A stretch of DNA of 64,000 nt from Agromyces sp. SYSU T00194 (GTDB lineage Bacteria > Actinomycetota > Actinomycetes > Actinomycetales > Microbacteriaceae): assembly GCF_040496035.1 (NCBI RefSeq), contig NZ_JBEPJZ010000001.1, positions 1,364,001 to 1,428,000 of the forward strand, given 5' to 3'. The notes beneath the pieces are model-generated. The model did no database searches and was not told the DNA's origin. It saw only the letters and a list, made by a program, of their open reading frames with translations. Both the position numbers and the translations under genes were made by a program. Below, piece by piece: positions 8,760 through 17,517 of the stretch; position 1 is the first letter of the stretch, and every line of letters starts with the position of its first letter.

Positions 8760-9359
8760 CTAGGGGGTGTCGTCGCGGGCGGTTCCCGGGGCGTCGAGGG
8801 CGTCGATGAGCACCCGGAGGTGCGCGGCCATGTCGATGTCCGGGTCCAGCATCCACTGGGTCTGGAGCCCGTCGGCCGCGGCGGCGAGCACCGCCGCGAG
8901 CGCGTCGGGGTCGAGGTCGGCGCGCACGACGCCGGCGTCCTGCTGCGTGCGGAGGTGGTCGGCCATGCCGGCACGGAAGGTGCGGTAGCGCTCGACGAAG
9001 TACTCGTGCGCGGGGTGCGCGGGGTCGGATGCCTCGACCGACAGCTGCGCGTAGAGCTGCACGAGCCCGGGGACCCCCGTGTTCCCGCGCACGACGTCGA
9101 CGAAGGCGTCGAGCGACCGGCCGGTCGTCCGGTCGATGCTCCGGGCGTCGCGCTCGTCGCGCATGCGGAGCACCTCGGCGAAGAGCTCCTCCTTGCTGCC
9201 GAAGTAGTGGAGCAGGCCCGCCTGGCTGAGTCCGACCGCGTCGGCGAGCTCCTTGACGGACGCGCCCCGGTAGCCGTTGCGCGCGATGACGTCGAGCGCG
9301 GTGGAGAGGATCTCCTCGCGCTTGGCGATGCCCTTCGCGTACGAGCCCCTGCGTGCCAT
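8760..9359 (-). CDS. TetR/AcrR family repressor, divergent from GH3 gene
   Basis: A 199-residue TetR protein. The helix-turn-helix lies at residues 12-58, including ASVKELADAVGLSQAGLLHYF and the following KEELFAEVL. The C-terminal ligand domain contains SVEASDPAHPAHEYFVERY and LQTQWMLDPDIDM. It is clearly paralogous to the TetR protein at 11843-12460: both carry AHEYFV, the Q-W-L/M-L-D-P-D motif and similar HTH regions. It faces the GH3 gene across a 141-base spacer that holds a promoter and a palindrome, so it most likely represses that beta-glucosidase and itself. Confidence 0.9.
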   Translation of the reverse strand: MARRGSYAKGIAKREEILSTALDVIARNGYRGASVKELADAVGLSQAGLLHYFGSKEELFAEVLRMRDERDARSIDRTTGRSLDAFVDVVRGNTGVPGLVQLYAQLSVEASDPAHPAHEYFVERYRTFRAGMADHLRTQQDAGVVRADLDPDALAAVLAAAADGLQTQWMLDPDIDMAAHLRVLIDALDAPGTARDDTP

Positions 9360-9400
9360 GCGGACGATGCTAGCGGCTCGGCAGGTCGGCCAGTGAAAAC

Positions 9401-9440
9401 CAAGTGACCACTTGAAATACAAAACCGTGCGAGCTATGGT
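9401..9440 (+). promoter_or_regulatory. GH3 promoter with TetR-type operator over the -35 box
   Basis: A near-canonical promoter is readable: TTGAAA (9412-9417), a 17-base spacer and TATGGT (9435-9440). A palindrome caagtg-ac-cacttg (9401-9414) overlaps the first bases of the -35 box. This placement would let a TetR dimer from the divergent gene block polymerase. The GH3 ATG follows at 9501 behind a good gaaggag. Confidence 0.7.
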
Positions 9441-9500
9441 TTCCTCACCGCGCCGGTGCGTTCCCCTCGTCCGGCGGCCCGGTGCCAGAACGAAGGAGCG

Positions 9501-11765
9501 ATGATGACCGACACGATGACGCCCCCCGAGGCGACGGCCGGGGCGACCGGCCGCGTGGTGGAGCCGGCCGACCTCACCCTCGAGGAGAAGGCGTCGCTGA
9601 CCAGCGGTGCGAGCTTCTGGACCACGAAGCCGATCGAGCGCGTGGGGCTCCCGGCCATCATGCTGACGGACGGCCCGCACGGCGTGCGCAAGCAGCGCGC
9701 GAGCGCCGATCACCTGGGCATCGCCGACAGCGTGCCGGCCACCTGCTTCCCGCCGGCCGTCGCGCTGGGCTCGTCGTTCGACCCCGCGCTCCTCGAGCGC
9801 GTCGGCGTCGCGCTGGGCGAGGAATCGCTGGCCGAGGACGTGGGCGTGCTGCTCGGCCCGGGCATCAACATCAAGCGCTCGCCGCTGTGCGGCCGCAACT
9901 TCGAGTACCTCTCCGAGGACCCGATCGTCTCGGGCGTCATGGGCGCCGCGCTGGTGCGCGGCCTCCAGTCGCAGGGCGTCGGCGCGTCGCTGAAGCACTT
10001 CGCCGCGAACAACCAGGAGACCGACCGCATGCGGGTCTCGGCCGACATCGACGAGCGTCCGCTGCGAGAGATCTACCTCCGCGGGTTCCAGCGGGTCGTG
10101 CAGGACGCCCAGCCGTGGACCGTCATGTGCTCGTACAACCGGCTCAACGGGGTCCACACGTCGGAGGACCCGTGGCTGCTCACGACGGTCCTTCGCGACG
10201 AGTGGGGCTTCGAGGGCCTCGTGGTCTCCGACTGGGGCGCCGTGAACGACCGCGTGACGGGCCTCGTCGCCGGGCTCGACCTCGAGATGCCGTCGAGCGG
10301 GGGGCGCACCGACGCCCAGCTGGTCGCCGCGGTCCGGGCGGGGGAGCTCGACGAGGCCGCGCTCGACCGCGCGGTGCAGCGCAACCTCGACCTCGTCCGC
10401 AAGGCCGTGGCCGGTGCGCGGCCGGATGCGGCGTACGACGTCGACGCCCACCACGCGCTCGCCCGCGAGGTCGCCGCGGCGAGCATCGTGCTGCTCCGCA
10501 ACGAGGGCGGCGTGCTCCCGCTCGACCCGGCGGCGTCCGTCGCCGTCATCGGCGAGCTCGCCCGCACCCCGCGCTACCAGGGCGCCGGTTCGTCGCTCAT
10601 CAACCCGACCCGCCTGGACGACGCGCTCACCCAGATCCGCCGGGTCGCCGGCGACGACGTCCCGTTCGCCGCGGGCTACACCGCCGACGGCTCCGTCGAC
10701 GCCTCGCTCGCCGAGGAGGCGGTGGCCGCCGCATCCGCGGCCGGCACGGTGCTGCTGTTCCTCGGCGTCCCGGCCGAGCTCGAGTCCGAGGGATTCGACC
10801 GCGACGACATCGAGCTGCCGACCGCCCAGCTCGAGCTCGCCGAGCGCGTCGTCGCCGCCAACCCGAACACGGTCGTCGTGCTCTCGAACGGCGGCGTGGT
10901 GCGCCTGCCGTTCGCCGAGCGCGTGCCGGCGATCCTCGAGGGCTGGCTGCTCGGCCAGGCCGGCGGCGGCGCGGTCGCCGACGTGCTCTACGGCCGCGTG
11001 AACCCGTCGGGCCGCCTCGCCGAGACCATCCCGCACCGCCTCGAGGACAGCCCCGCGTTCCTCGACTTCCCGGGCGAGCACTCGCACGTGCGCTACGGCG
11101 AGGGGCTGTTCGTGGGCTATCGCTGGTACGACGCCCGCGCCATCGACGTGGCGTTCCCCTTCGGCCACGGCCTGTCGTACACGACCTTCGGGTACGCGGA
11201 TGCCTCGGCCGAGGCCACCGCGGACGGCGTCGTCGTGCGCGTGACCGTGGCCAACACGGGCGATCGCGACGGCGCCGAGGTCGTGCAGGTCTACTCGGCG
11301 CTGCCCGGCTCGAACGTCGTCCGCGCGCCGCGCGAGCTCAAGGGCTTCGCCAAGGTGTTCGTGCCGGCAGGAGAATCGCGCGTCGCCGAGGTGCACCTGC
11401 GTCGCGACGACCTCGCGTACTGGGACACGCGCGCCGGCGCCTGGATCGTGGAGGGCGGCGCGTACGAGCTGTCCATCGGGGCGTCGAGCCGCGACCTGCG
11501 GGCGACCGCGACCGTCGAGGTGGCGGGCGACGACGTGCGGGCGCCGCTGACCATGGACTCGACCATCGGCGAGGTCGTGGCCCACCCGGTCGCAGGTCCG
11601 GTGCTGCTGCAGGCGCTTGCGGGCGAGGGCTCCGTGCTGGCCGACCCCGCGATGTTCAAGATGCTGGCCTCGTTCCCGATCGGCAGGCTCACGTCGTTCC
11701 CGGGGATGCCGATCACCCGCGACGACGTCGAGCAGCTCCTCGCGACGGGCAACGCCGCGTCGTAG
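9501..11765 (+). CDS. Glycoside hydrolase family 3 beta-glucosidase
   Basis: A 754-residue GH3 enzyme without signal peptide, so cytoplasmic. Domain order: TIM-like GH3 N-domain (about 35-290) with [23 protein letters not shown] and the catalytic nucleophile Asp244 in [10 protein letters not shown]; the alpha/beta sandwich (about 330-560) with [11 protein letters not shown]; and the fibronectin-III-like domain (about 600-690) with [18 protein letters not shown]-terminal extension of about 60 residues follows ([14 protein letters not shown]). It hydrolyses beta-glucosides from the non-reducing end. It lies between two paralogous TetR genes and has its own regulated promoter. ATG codons at 9501 and 9504 are both possible starts. 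Confidence 0.93.
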   Translation: MMTDTMTPPEATAGATGRVVEPADLTLEEKASLTSGASFWTTKPIERVGLPAIMLTDGPHGVRKQRASADHLGIADSVPATCFPPAVALGSSFDPALLERVGVALGEESLAEDVGVLLGPGINIKRSPLCGRNFEYLSEDPIVSGVMGAALVRGLQSQGVGASLKHFAANNQETDRMRVSADIDERPLREIYLRGFQRVVQDAQPWTVMCSYNRLNGVHTSEDPWLLTTVLRDEWGFEGLVVSDWGAVNDRVTGLVAGLDLEMPSSGGRTDAQLVAAVRAGELDEAALDRAVQRNLDLVRKAVAGARPDAAYDVDAHHALAREVAAASIVLLRNEGGVLPLDPAASVAVIGELARTPRYQGAGSSLINPTRLDDALTQIRRVAGDDVPFAAGYTADGSVDASLAEEAVAAASAAGTVLLFLGVPAELESEGFDRDDIELPTAQLELAERVVAANPNTVVVLSNGGVVRLPFAERVPAILEGWLLGQAGGGAVADVLYGRVNPSGRLAETIPHRLEDSPAFLDFPGEHSHVRYGEGLFVGYRWYDARAIDVAFPFGHGLSYTTFGYADASAEATADGVVVRVTVANTGDRDGAEVVQVYSALPGSNVVRAPRELKGFAKVFVPAGESRVAEVHLRRDDLAYWDTRAGAWIVEGGAYELSIGASSRDLRATATVEVAGDDVRAPLTMDSTIGEVVAHPVAGPVLLQALAGEGSVLADPAMFKMLASFPIGRLTSFPGMPITRDDVEQLLATGNAAS

Positions 11766-11776
11766 CATCCGCACCC

Positions 11777-11810
11777 ACGCGGGGTCGACGCACCTGCGTC
11801 GGCCCCGCGT
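11777..11810. terminator. Hairpin between GH3 gene and convergent TetR gene
   Basis: Arms 11777-11790 and 11797-11810 pair over 14 bases with one mismatch around a six-base loop. It begins 12 bases after the GH3 stop and lies 33 bases from the convergent TetR stop. Confidence 0.7.
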
Positions 11811-11842
11811 CGTGCGTCGCCCGGGTGCCCGCCTGTCGGCGC

Positions 11843-12460
11843 TCAGTCGGAGAGGTCGACCACCTCGTCGAGGAACGCGCGCAGTTCCGCCGCCATGTCG
11901 ACCCCGTCGGGGTCGAGCAGCCACTGCACCTGCAGTCCGTCCATGACGGCGACGACCTGGCGGGCCGCCGACGCGGGCGACGTGCCCGACCGCAGGCGGC
12001 CCAGCTCGCGGCATCCGTCGAATGCGCGCTCGAGCCGACCCACGGTGTCGGCGTACCGCGTGACGAAGTACTCGTGCGCCGGATGGCCGGGATCGGTGGC
12101 CTCCGCCGAGAGCGTGCAGTACAGCGCGACCACGCCCGGTACCGACGCGTTGTAGCGGGCGAGCTCGACGAGCCCGCGGAGCGAGGCACGCGGATCCGCG
12201 TCGTCCTCGCCGAGCACCTCGAGCGACCGCTCGTCGCGGTGCTCGAGCACGGCCGCCAGCAGCGCGCTCTTGTTCGGGAAGTGGTGCAGCAGGCCCGCCT
12301 CGCTCATGCCGACGGCGGCGGCGATGTCGCGGATCGACCCCGAGCGGAAGCCGCCCCGCGCGAACACGTCGAGCGCCGCGTCGAGGATCGCGGCGCGCGT
12401 CGCCTTCGTCTTCGCGTACGGGCCGCGCCTGCGGCTCGTCGCCGCGACCTGGTCCGCCAT
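11843..12460 (-). CDS. TetR/AcrR family regulator, paralogue of the 8760-9359 protein
   Basis: A 205-residue TetR protein with RRGPYAKTKATRAAILDAAL leading into the helix-turn-helix (about 40-60, SIRDIAAAVGMSEAGLLHHF). The ligand domain shows SAEATDPGHPAHEYFVTRY and LQVQWLLDPDGVDM. These are the same signatures as in the TetR gene on the other side of the GH3 gene, so the two arose by duplication. It is convergent with GH3 and may act on a beta-glucoside or transport operon elsewhere, or share the GH3 operator. Confidence 0.9.
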   Translation of the reverse strand: MADQVAATSRRRGPYAKTKATRAAILDAALDVFARGGFRSGSIRDIAAAVGMSEAGLLHHFPNKSALLAAVLEHRDERSLEVLGEDDADPRASLRGLVELARYNASVPGVVALYCTLSAEATDPGHPAHEYFVTRYADTVGRLERAFDGCRELGRLRSGTSPASAARQVVAVMDGLQVQWLLDPDGVDMAAELRAFLDEVVDLSD

Positions 12461-12520
12461 ATGCCCGTGCCTCCCGCCCCGTCGCAGTCGAGCGTACCCG
12501 TGCGGCGCCGGGGAACGGGA

Positions 12521-12889
12521 TCAGTCGCGCGGCTCGACGCGGAGGGTCGTCGCGGCCGCGGCCGGCGCGACCATCGCGCGGGTCGGCCCGGTGTCGCCGT
12601 ACTTGGCGAAGTACGCGTCGTCGACGGCGTCGTCTCGGGTGTCGTCCGGGATGAAGGCGACCCTGCGGGTCACGTCGTTCCAGCTGATCGCGCCCTCGAG
12701 GTGGCGCAGGGCGCCGCGGTACCACTGGCCCTCGGCGCCCTTGTAGGAGCGGACGTAGAGCGCGCCGTCCACGACGACCTGCCACACGATCGTGAGGGTC
12801 CGCAGCGACCCGTCCGCCCGTCGGCCGGCGACGCGGATCTCGTGGTCGCGCTCGAGCTCGGCGAGGTCATCGGGGGTCCACGTGGGCAT
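12521..12889 (-). CDS. DUF2255 family protein
   Basis: A 122-residue protein of the DUF2255 type, with the split-barrel-like pattern IRVAGRRADGSLRTLTIVWQVV, LYVRSYKGAEGQWYRGAL and FIPDD. The family resembles flavin/F420-binding pyridoxamine-oxidase-like folds but has no established function. The start at 12889 was preferred over 12907 because gagagga lies at good spacing upstream of it. It is divergent from the alcohol dehydrogenase gene, with an operator-like inverted repeat between them. Confidence 0.8.
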   Translation of the reverse strand: MPTWTPDDLAELERDHEIRVAGRRADGSLRTLTIVWQVVVDGALYVRSYKGAEGQWYRGALRHLEGAISWNDVTRRVAFIPDDTRDDAVDDAYFAKYGDTGPTRAMVAPAAAATTLRVEPRD

Positions 12890-12945
12890 GGTGCTTCCTC
12901 TCGTCATGGACGTTCCCCACCACTCTGCCGTGCTGCGGCACGGGA

Positions 12946-12970
12946 TGACAGGTCCTGGCGGTACCTGTCA
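12946..12970. promoter_or_regulatory. 25-base inverted repeat between DUF2255 and alcohol dehydrogenase genes
   Basis: Exact 8-base arms tgacaggt (12946-12953) and acctgtca (12963-12970) flank a nine-base spacer. The site is 57 bases from the DUF2255 start and about 100 bases from the ADH start, in the divergent control region. The size and symmetry fit a dimeric repressor such as TetR; no binding protein is known. Confidence 0.5.
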
Positions 12971-13071
12971 CGATGGGGCCTCCCGCGCACGCTCGCGACG
13001 GGATGGACTGGTCTCGCCGCGCCGTCCACGCAGGTGCGCGGCGAACCATCGCGAAGGAGATCCGAGACCCC

Positions 13072-14121
13072 ATGAAGGCCACCCTGATGTACGGTGCCGG
13101 CGACGTGCGCGTCGAGACGGTGCCCGACCCGAGCATCCGCCGGCCCACCGACGCGATCGTGCGCACGGTCCGCACGTGCGTGTGCGGCAGCGACCTGCAC
13201 CCGTTCCACTCGATGCCGCATGCGGAGCACGGCCGGCCCATGGGTCACGAGCTCATCGGCGTCGTGGAGGAGATCGGCGAGGCGGTCACCACCCTGCAGC
13301 GCGGCGACTTCGTCATCGCCTCGTTCGCGTTCCAGGACAACACGTGCGTGTTCTGCGGCGAGGGCGTGCACACGTCCTGCGTCAACGGCGGCTTCTACGG
13401 CAATGCCCACGTCGGCGGCCTCCAGGCCGAGCTCGCCCGCATCCCGCAGGCCGACGGCTCGCTCGTGAAGGTGCCGGGGGTCGACCCCGCCGGTGCCGAT
13501 CCGGGCCTGCTCGCGTCGCTCCTGACCCTGTCGGACGTGTACCTCACCGGCTACCACGCCGCGCACACGGGGCGCGTGGAGCCGGGCAAGACCGTCACCG
13601 TGATCGGGGATGGCGCGGTCGGGCTCTCGGCCGTGCTCGCGTCGCGCACGCTGGGCGCCGAGCGCATCATCCTGATGGGCCGCCACCGCTCCCGCACCGA
13701 CCTGGGCGTCGAGTGGGGTGCGACGGACGTCGTCGCCGAGCGCGGCGCGGAGGGCATCGCGAAGGTCATGGACCTGACCGGCGGCGAGGGCAGCCACGTC
13801 GTGCTCGAGGCCGTCGGCCACATGCCCGCGTACGAGCAGTCGGTCGGCGTGGTGCGCCCGGGCGGCGTCATCTCGCGGGTCGGCGTGCCGCAGTACGAGG
13901 AGGCCCCGGTCGGCTTCGGCTCGCTGTTCGGCAAGAACGTCACCCTGACGGGCGGCCCGGCGCCCGTGCGCGCCTACCTCGAGCCGGCGATCCGGCAGGT
14001 GCTCGACGGCGAGATCGACCCGGGCCGCGTGTTCGACCGCACGGTCGGCATCGACGACGTGCCCGCCGCGTACGCCGCGATGGACGCCCGCGAGGCGCTC
14101 AAGGTCATGGTGGGGTTCTGA
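13072..14121 (+). CDS. Zinc-dependent alcohol dehydrogenase (MDR family)
   Basis: A 349-residue medium-chain dehydrogenase. Cys38 in VCGSDLHPF and the HGRPMGHELIG segment supply catalytic-zinc ligands; the usual structural-zinc lobe is reduced (FQDNTCVFCGEGVHTSC). The Rossmann domain begins about residue 165 with VTVIGDGAVGLSAVLA. It oxidises an alcohol or reduces an aldehyde with NAD(P); the substrate is unknown. A gaaggaga sequence lies a little far upstream (about 12 bases). It is followed by a cupin-like gene remnant and, further on, an XRE regulator. Confidence 0.9.
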   Translation: MKATLMYGAGDVRVETVPDPSIRRPTDAIVRTVRTCVCGSDLHPFHSMPHAEHGRPMGHELIGVVEEIGEAVTTLQRGDFVIASFAFQDNTCVFCGEGVHTSCVNGGFYGNAHVGGLQAELARIPQADGSLVKVPGVDPAGADPGLLASLLTLSDVYLTGYHAAHTGRVEPGKTVTVIGDGAVGLSAVLASRTLGAERIILMGRHRSRTDLGVEWGATDVVAERGAEGIAKVMDLTGGEGSHVVLEAVGHMPAYEQSVGVVRPGGVISRVGVPQYEEAPVGFGSLFGKNVTLTGGPAPVRAYLEPAIRQVLDGEIDPGRVFDRTVGIDDVPAAYAAMDAREALKVMVGF

Positions 14122-14164
14122 GGGCCGCCCGCCGGCACGAGGCCCCGGACAGGGGAGGGGCACG

Positions 14165-14228
14165 ATGAGCACCGAACTGCAACCCACGGGAGCCACCGTG
14201 CAGGGACCCCGAGGAGTGGTTCACCGGT
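14165..14228 (+). pseudogene. Remnant of a cupin-domain gene (N-terminus only, frameshifted)
   Basis: A strong Shine-Dalgarno (ggggagggg) precedes an ATG reading MSTELQPTGATVQGP. If one C of the cccc run at 14207-14210 is skipped, the frame continues EEWFTGPD, giving TVQGPEEWFTG, the usual N-terminus of small cupin proteins found beside such dehydrogenases. As it stands the frame stops at 14231 after 22 codons, and no cupin barrel follows in any frame. The ribosome site is intact but the gene is broken by a one-base insertion and a deletion. The resemblance is from memory of the family. Confidence 0.5.
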
Positions 14229-14332
14229 CCTGACCCCCTTCGCCGAGTGCGCTCGAACCGACGCGAACGACCCCGATCCGGGGCATCCGGCGTCGGATCG
14301 AGCACCCTCGACGTTCGGAGGGCGGGATTGCG

Positions 14333-14390
14333 TGGGGGCGGGGTCGGGGTCGGGGCCGGGTGGGGGCGGCGCTGGGCGGGTTCGGGGGCG
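14333..14390 (+). other. G-run tract with quadruplex potential
   Basis: The plus strand carries many G-runs of three to five within 58 bases (gggggcggggtcggggtcgg and onward), just downstream of the XRE gene stop. At least four runs of three or more G with short loops meet the simple quadruplex pattern. It may serve as a transcription stop for the XRE gene on the minus strand (C-rich RNA) or be a decayed relic of the cupin region. Confidence 0.35.
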
Positions 14391-14393
14391 TCC

Positions 14394-15269
14394 TCAGACG
14401 GGCGTGAACTCGTCCTCGTGGGTGGCCGCCCACGACGCGAGCACCCGCAGCGCGTCGGCCGACGGCGAGCCCGCCGGCGCGGTGTAGACGTTCAGCACGA
14501 GCCCCGGCTCGCTCGGCAGCTCCATCGACTCGTAGTCGAGGTCGAGGTCGCCGACCACGGGGTGGTGCAGGCGCTTTCGGCCGCTGCGGTGGAACTTCAC
14601 GTCGCGCGAGGCCCAGCGCTCGCGGAAGAGCTCGCTCTGCGTCGACAGCTCGCCGACGAGCCGGATGAGGTCGGGGTCGTGCGGGGTGCGGCCGGCCTCC
14701 AGCCGCAGCATGGCCGCCGCGTCGTGCGTGATCTGGTCGTAGTCGCGCCAGAACTCGCGCGCCGCCGGGTTCAGGTAGGCGAAGCGCGTGGTGTTCACCG
14801 GGCGGTGCGGGTCGTCGAAGACGGGCGAGTAGAGCGCCCGGCCGAGCAGGTTCGCCGCGAGGATGTCGTGCCGTGCGTTGCGCACCCACGCGGGGGCATC
14901 CGTCACCGCATCGAGCACCTGCTGCACCGCCGGTCGCACGAACGGCGCCTGCCGGGCCGAGCCCACGGGCCGCGCGCGGCCGGGGCCCTGGGCGCGGGCG
15001 AGGTCGAACAGGTACTGCCGCTCGGCCTCGTCGAGCCCGAGGGTCGTCGCGAGCGCGTCGAGCACCCCGTCGGACGCCCCCGCGAGGTTGCCGCGCTCGA
15101 GGCGCACGTAGTAGTCGACGGAGACGCCCGCGAGCATCGCGACCTCCTCGCGCCGCAGGCCGGTCACGCGGCGGTTGCCGCCGTACGCGGGCAGGCCCGC
15201 CTGGTCCGGCGTGATGCGGGCGCGCCGGGAACTCAGGAACTCCCGGATCTCGTCGCGCAGCTCGGCCAT
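14394..15269 (-). CDS. XRE family regulator with MmyB-like C-terminal domain
   Basis: A 291-residue protein with an N-terminal Cro/CI helix-turn-helix (residues about 30-85, TGLRREEVAMLAGVSVDYYVRLERG) and a C-terminal PAS-like MmyB domain containing VRNARHDILAANLLGRALY and NTTRFAYLNPAAREFWRDYD. Such actinobacterial regulators often control a neighbouring short-chain or zinc dehydrogenase; here the ADH gene lies 270 bases beyond its stop. The start has a good gtggagg. It lies downstream of nhaA on the same strand but is separated by two palindromes. Confidence 0.92.
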   Translation of the reverse strand: MAELRDEIREFLSSRRARITPDQAGLPAYGGNRRVTGLRREEVAMLAGVSVDYYVRLERGNLAGASDGVLDALATTLGLDEAERQYLFDLARAQGPGRARPVGSARQAPFVRPAVQQVLDAVTDAPAWVRNARHDILAANLLGRALYSPVFDDPHRPVNTTRFAYLNPAAREFWRDYDQITHDAAAMLRLEAGRTPHDPDLIRLVGELSTQSELFRERWASRDVKFHRSGRKRLHHPVVGDLDLDYESMELPSEPGLVLNVYTAPAGSPSADALRVLASWAATHEDEFTPV

Positions 15270-15340
15270 GCCTCCACGGTATGCCCCTGCCCGCGCCGCT
15301 GGGAGGCCCTGCGAGTGCCCGTCTCGCGGCATGCGCGTTC

Positions 15341-15471
15341 CGAGACCCGTCGAACCGCTGCGCTCTGGGCGCCGGGAGTGCAGGGCATCGACGGGTCCGG
15401 ATGGGCGCCGCCCGAGACCCGTCGAACAGCTGCGTGCTGAGGGCCGGGAGCGCAGGGAATCGACGGGTCTC
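15341..15471. repeat. Two tandem copies of a ~58-base palindromic element
   Basis: Unit 1 (15341-15397) and unit 2 (15413-15471) share cgagacccgtcgaac at the left and tcgacgggtc at the right, so each folds into a stem with arms gacccgtcga/tcgacgggtc. The inner sequences are similar but diverged. Unit 2 runs into the nhaA stop codon. The pair lies between nhaA and the XRE gene and probably terminates nhaA transcripts. Confidence 0.7.
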
Positions 15472-17338
15472 AGTGCGCCGGGTCGCGCGAGGCGCGCAGC
15501 GCGTCGACGAGGGTCGCCGCGTCGTACGGGCCCTTGTGGCGCTTGTCGCCGATGAAGAAGGTCGGCGTCGAGTGCAGGTCCATCACCTCGGCGTCGAGCG
15601 CGTCGTCGGTCACCCGGTTGGCGACCTCGGTCGAGTTGAAGTCCTCCAGGAACCGGTCGGCGTCGAGGCCGAGCTGGTTCGCGTACGTGCACAGGTCGTC
15701 GACGTCGAGCCGGTCCTGGTTGGCGAACAGCAGCTGGCCCATGTCGAAGAACGCCCCCTGCTTCGCGGCGGCCTCCGCGGCGCGGGCCGCGTCGACGGCG
15801 TGCTCGTGCACCTCGGTCAGCGGCAGGTGGCGCCAGACGTAGCGCAGTTCGTCGCCCAGCACCGAGCGCACGTGGTCGATCGAGCCCGTGGCGCGGCTGC
15901 AGAACGGGCACTCGAAGTCGCCGTACTCGACCAGCGTCAGCGGCGCGTCGACGGGGCCGCGGATGTGGTCGCGCTCGGGGTCGACGGGCCGCGCCAGCGT
16001 GCCGCCCACCGGGACGGGCGGCTGGAACCGGTCTCCGAGGCGGAAGATCGCCCACGCCAGCAGGAAGGCGACGACGGATGCCACGAGCACGCCGAACCGC
16101 GCCTCCGACTGGGCGAGCGGGTCCTCGATGGCGATGTCGACGATGAAGAGCGAGATGGTGAAGCCGATGCCCGACAGTGCCGCGCCGCCGGCGACGCGCA
16201 CCAGGGTCAGTCCCGGCGCGAGCGTGCCGATGCCGGTGGCGCGCACGATCGCGGTGGTCGCCGTGATACCGACGAACTTGCCGATCACGAGCCCGGCGAC
16301 GATGCCCCAGAAGAGCATCGAGCCGAGCGCCGCGCCGACGGTCTCGGCGTCGAGGCGCACGCCCGCGTTCGCGAGCGCGAACAGCGGCAGCACGAGGTAC
16401 GTCACGTACGGCGAGTACGCCGTCTGGAGACGCTCGTTCACCGAGATCGACTCGCGCAGGCCCCGCGTCGCGGCGGCCGCGTACTCGGAGCTCGGAGACT
16501 GGCGGAACGCCGTCGTGAGTTCCATCGCGCGCTCGACGTCGCGGCGTCGCGGCGGGAAGACCGGGATCAGCAGCGCGATGGCCACGCCGGCGAGGGTCGG
16601 ATGCACGCCGGACGAGTACATCGCCGCCCAGGCCGCGATCGAGAGCACGACGTACGCGGGGCCGCGACCGACCGGCAGGTAGCGCACGAGGAAGATGCCG
16701 GCGAGGAACACGACGCAGAGCAGGAGCGGGAAGAGCTGGATGTCGGAGCTGTAGAAGATCGCGATCGCCCCGAGCGCGCCGACGTCGTCGACCACGGCCA
16801 GGGTGAGCAGGAAGATGCGCAGCCGCGCGGGGAACCTCGGGCCGATCACGGCCAGCGCGCCGACCAGGAACGCCGTGTCGGTCGAGATGACGACACCCCA
16901 GGCGGATGCCTCGTCGGTGCGCCCGGCGAGGGCCAGGAAGACCAGCGCGGGTACGACCAGGCCCGCGACCGCCGCGATCATCGGCACCATCGCACGCGAA
17001 CGGTCGGTGAGCTCGCCGATCGTGATCTCTCGCTTGACCTCCAGCCCGATGGCGAAGAAGAACAGCGTCATGATGCCGTCGTTGACGAGGTGGCGCAGGC
17101 TGATGTGGAAGTCGAAGCCGCCGACCGCGAGCTCGATCTCGGTCGACCAGAACTCGTCGTAGGTCGCGTTCCACGGCGAGTTCGCCCAGAGGATCGCGGC
17201 GAGCGTCGCGAGCAGGAGGAGGCCCGCCGCGGTGCGCTCCGTCGAGCCGCCGCTGAAGCGCGGACGGCGCGAGCGGGTGGGCCGGGCGCGTCCCGGGGGT
17301 CCCGCCGGGGCGGTCGTGAGTTCGATCCGTTCCGCCAT
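15470..17338 (-). CDS. nhaA: Na+/H+ antiporter NhaA with C-terminal DsbA/thioredoxin-like domain
   Basis: A 622-residue fusion. Residues about 30-425 are a complete NhaA antiporter: FFFAIGLEVKREI, the paired ion-binding aspartates Asp184-Asp185 in LAVVDDVGALGAI, and the late helix GIGFTISLFI. From about residue 455 a DsbA-like thioredoxin domain follows, with the CPFC redox motif at Cys477-Cys480 (EYGDFECPFCS), VWRHLPLTEVHEHA and the cis-Pro region LHSTPTFFIGD. NhaA exports sodium in exchange for protons; the fused domain may sense or supply redox state. Such fusions are known in actinobacteria. Confidence 0.93.
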   Translation of the reverse strand: MAERIELTTAPAGPPGRARPTRSRRPRFSGGSTERTAAGLLLLATLAAILWANSPWNATYDEFWSTEIELAVGGFDFHISLRHLVNDGIMTLFFFAIGLEVKREITIGELTDRSRAMVPMIAAVAGLVVPALVFLALAGRTDEASAWGVVISTDTAFLVGALAVIGPRFPARLRIFLLTLAVVDDVGALGAIAIFYSSDIQLFPLLLCVVFLAGIFLVRYLPVGRGPAYVVLSIAAWAAMYSSGVHPTLAGVAIALLIPVFPPRRRDVERAMELTTAFRQSPSSEYAAAATRGLRESISVNERLQTAYSPYVTYLVLPLFALANAGVRLDAETVGAALGSMLFWGIVAGLVIGKFVGITATTAIVRATGIGTLAPGLTLVRVAGGAALSGIGFTISLFIVDIAIEDPLAQSEARFGVLVASVVAFLLAWAIFRLGDRFQPPVPVGGTLARPVDPERDHIRGPVDAPLTLVEYGDFECPFCSRATGSIDHVRSVLGDELRYVWRHLPLTEVHEHAVDAARAAEAAAKQGAFFDMGQLLFANQDRLDVDDLCTYANQLGLDADRFLEDFNSTEVANRVTDDALDAEVMDLHSTPTFFIGDKRHKGPYDAATLVDALRASRDPAH

Positions 17339-17517
17339 GCCGTCCCGTCCGTCGCGTGCCTGACGCTCACGGTAGCGTCGCGGAGACCCCGTGAGCCAGT
17401 CGCATCCACACTCCGAGCCCAGGGAAGCGGCGCAACCCCTCGTCGTGACCGCGCGTCGGTGACAGACTGGGACGGCGTGGGCGGGGCCACCGGCGCACCG
17501 CCCGGGGAGGGAGCACG

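Noticed and set aside
8760..12785. Minus-strand open frame joining the TetR at 9359 to sequence upstream of it
   Set aside because: Only the last 199 codons form the TetR domain; the rest is antisense to the GH3 gene and out of frame with the second TetR gene.
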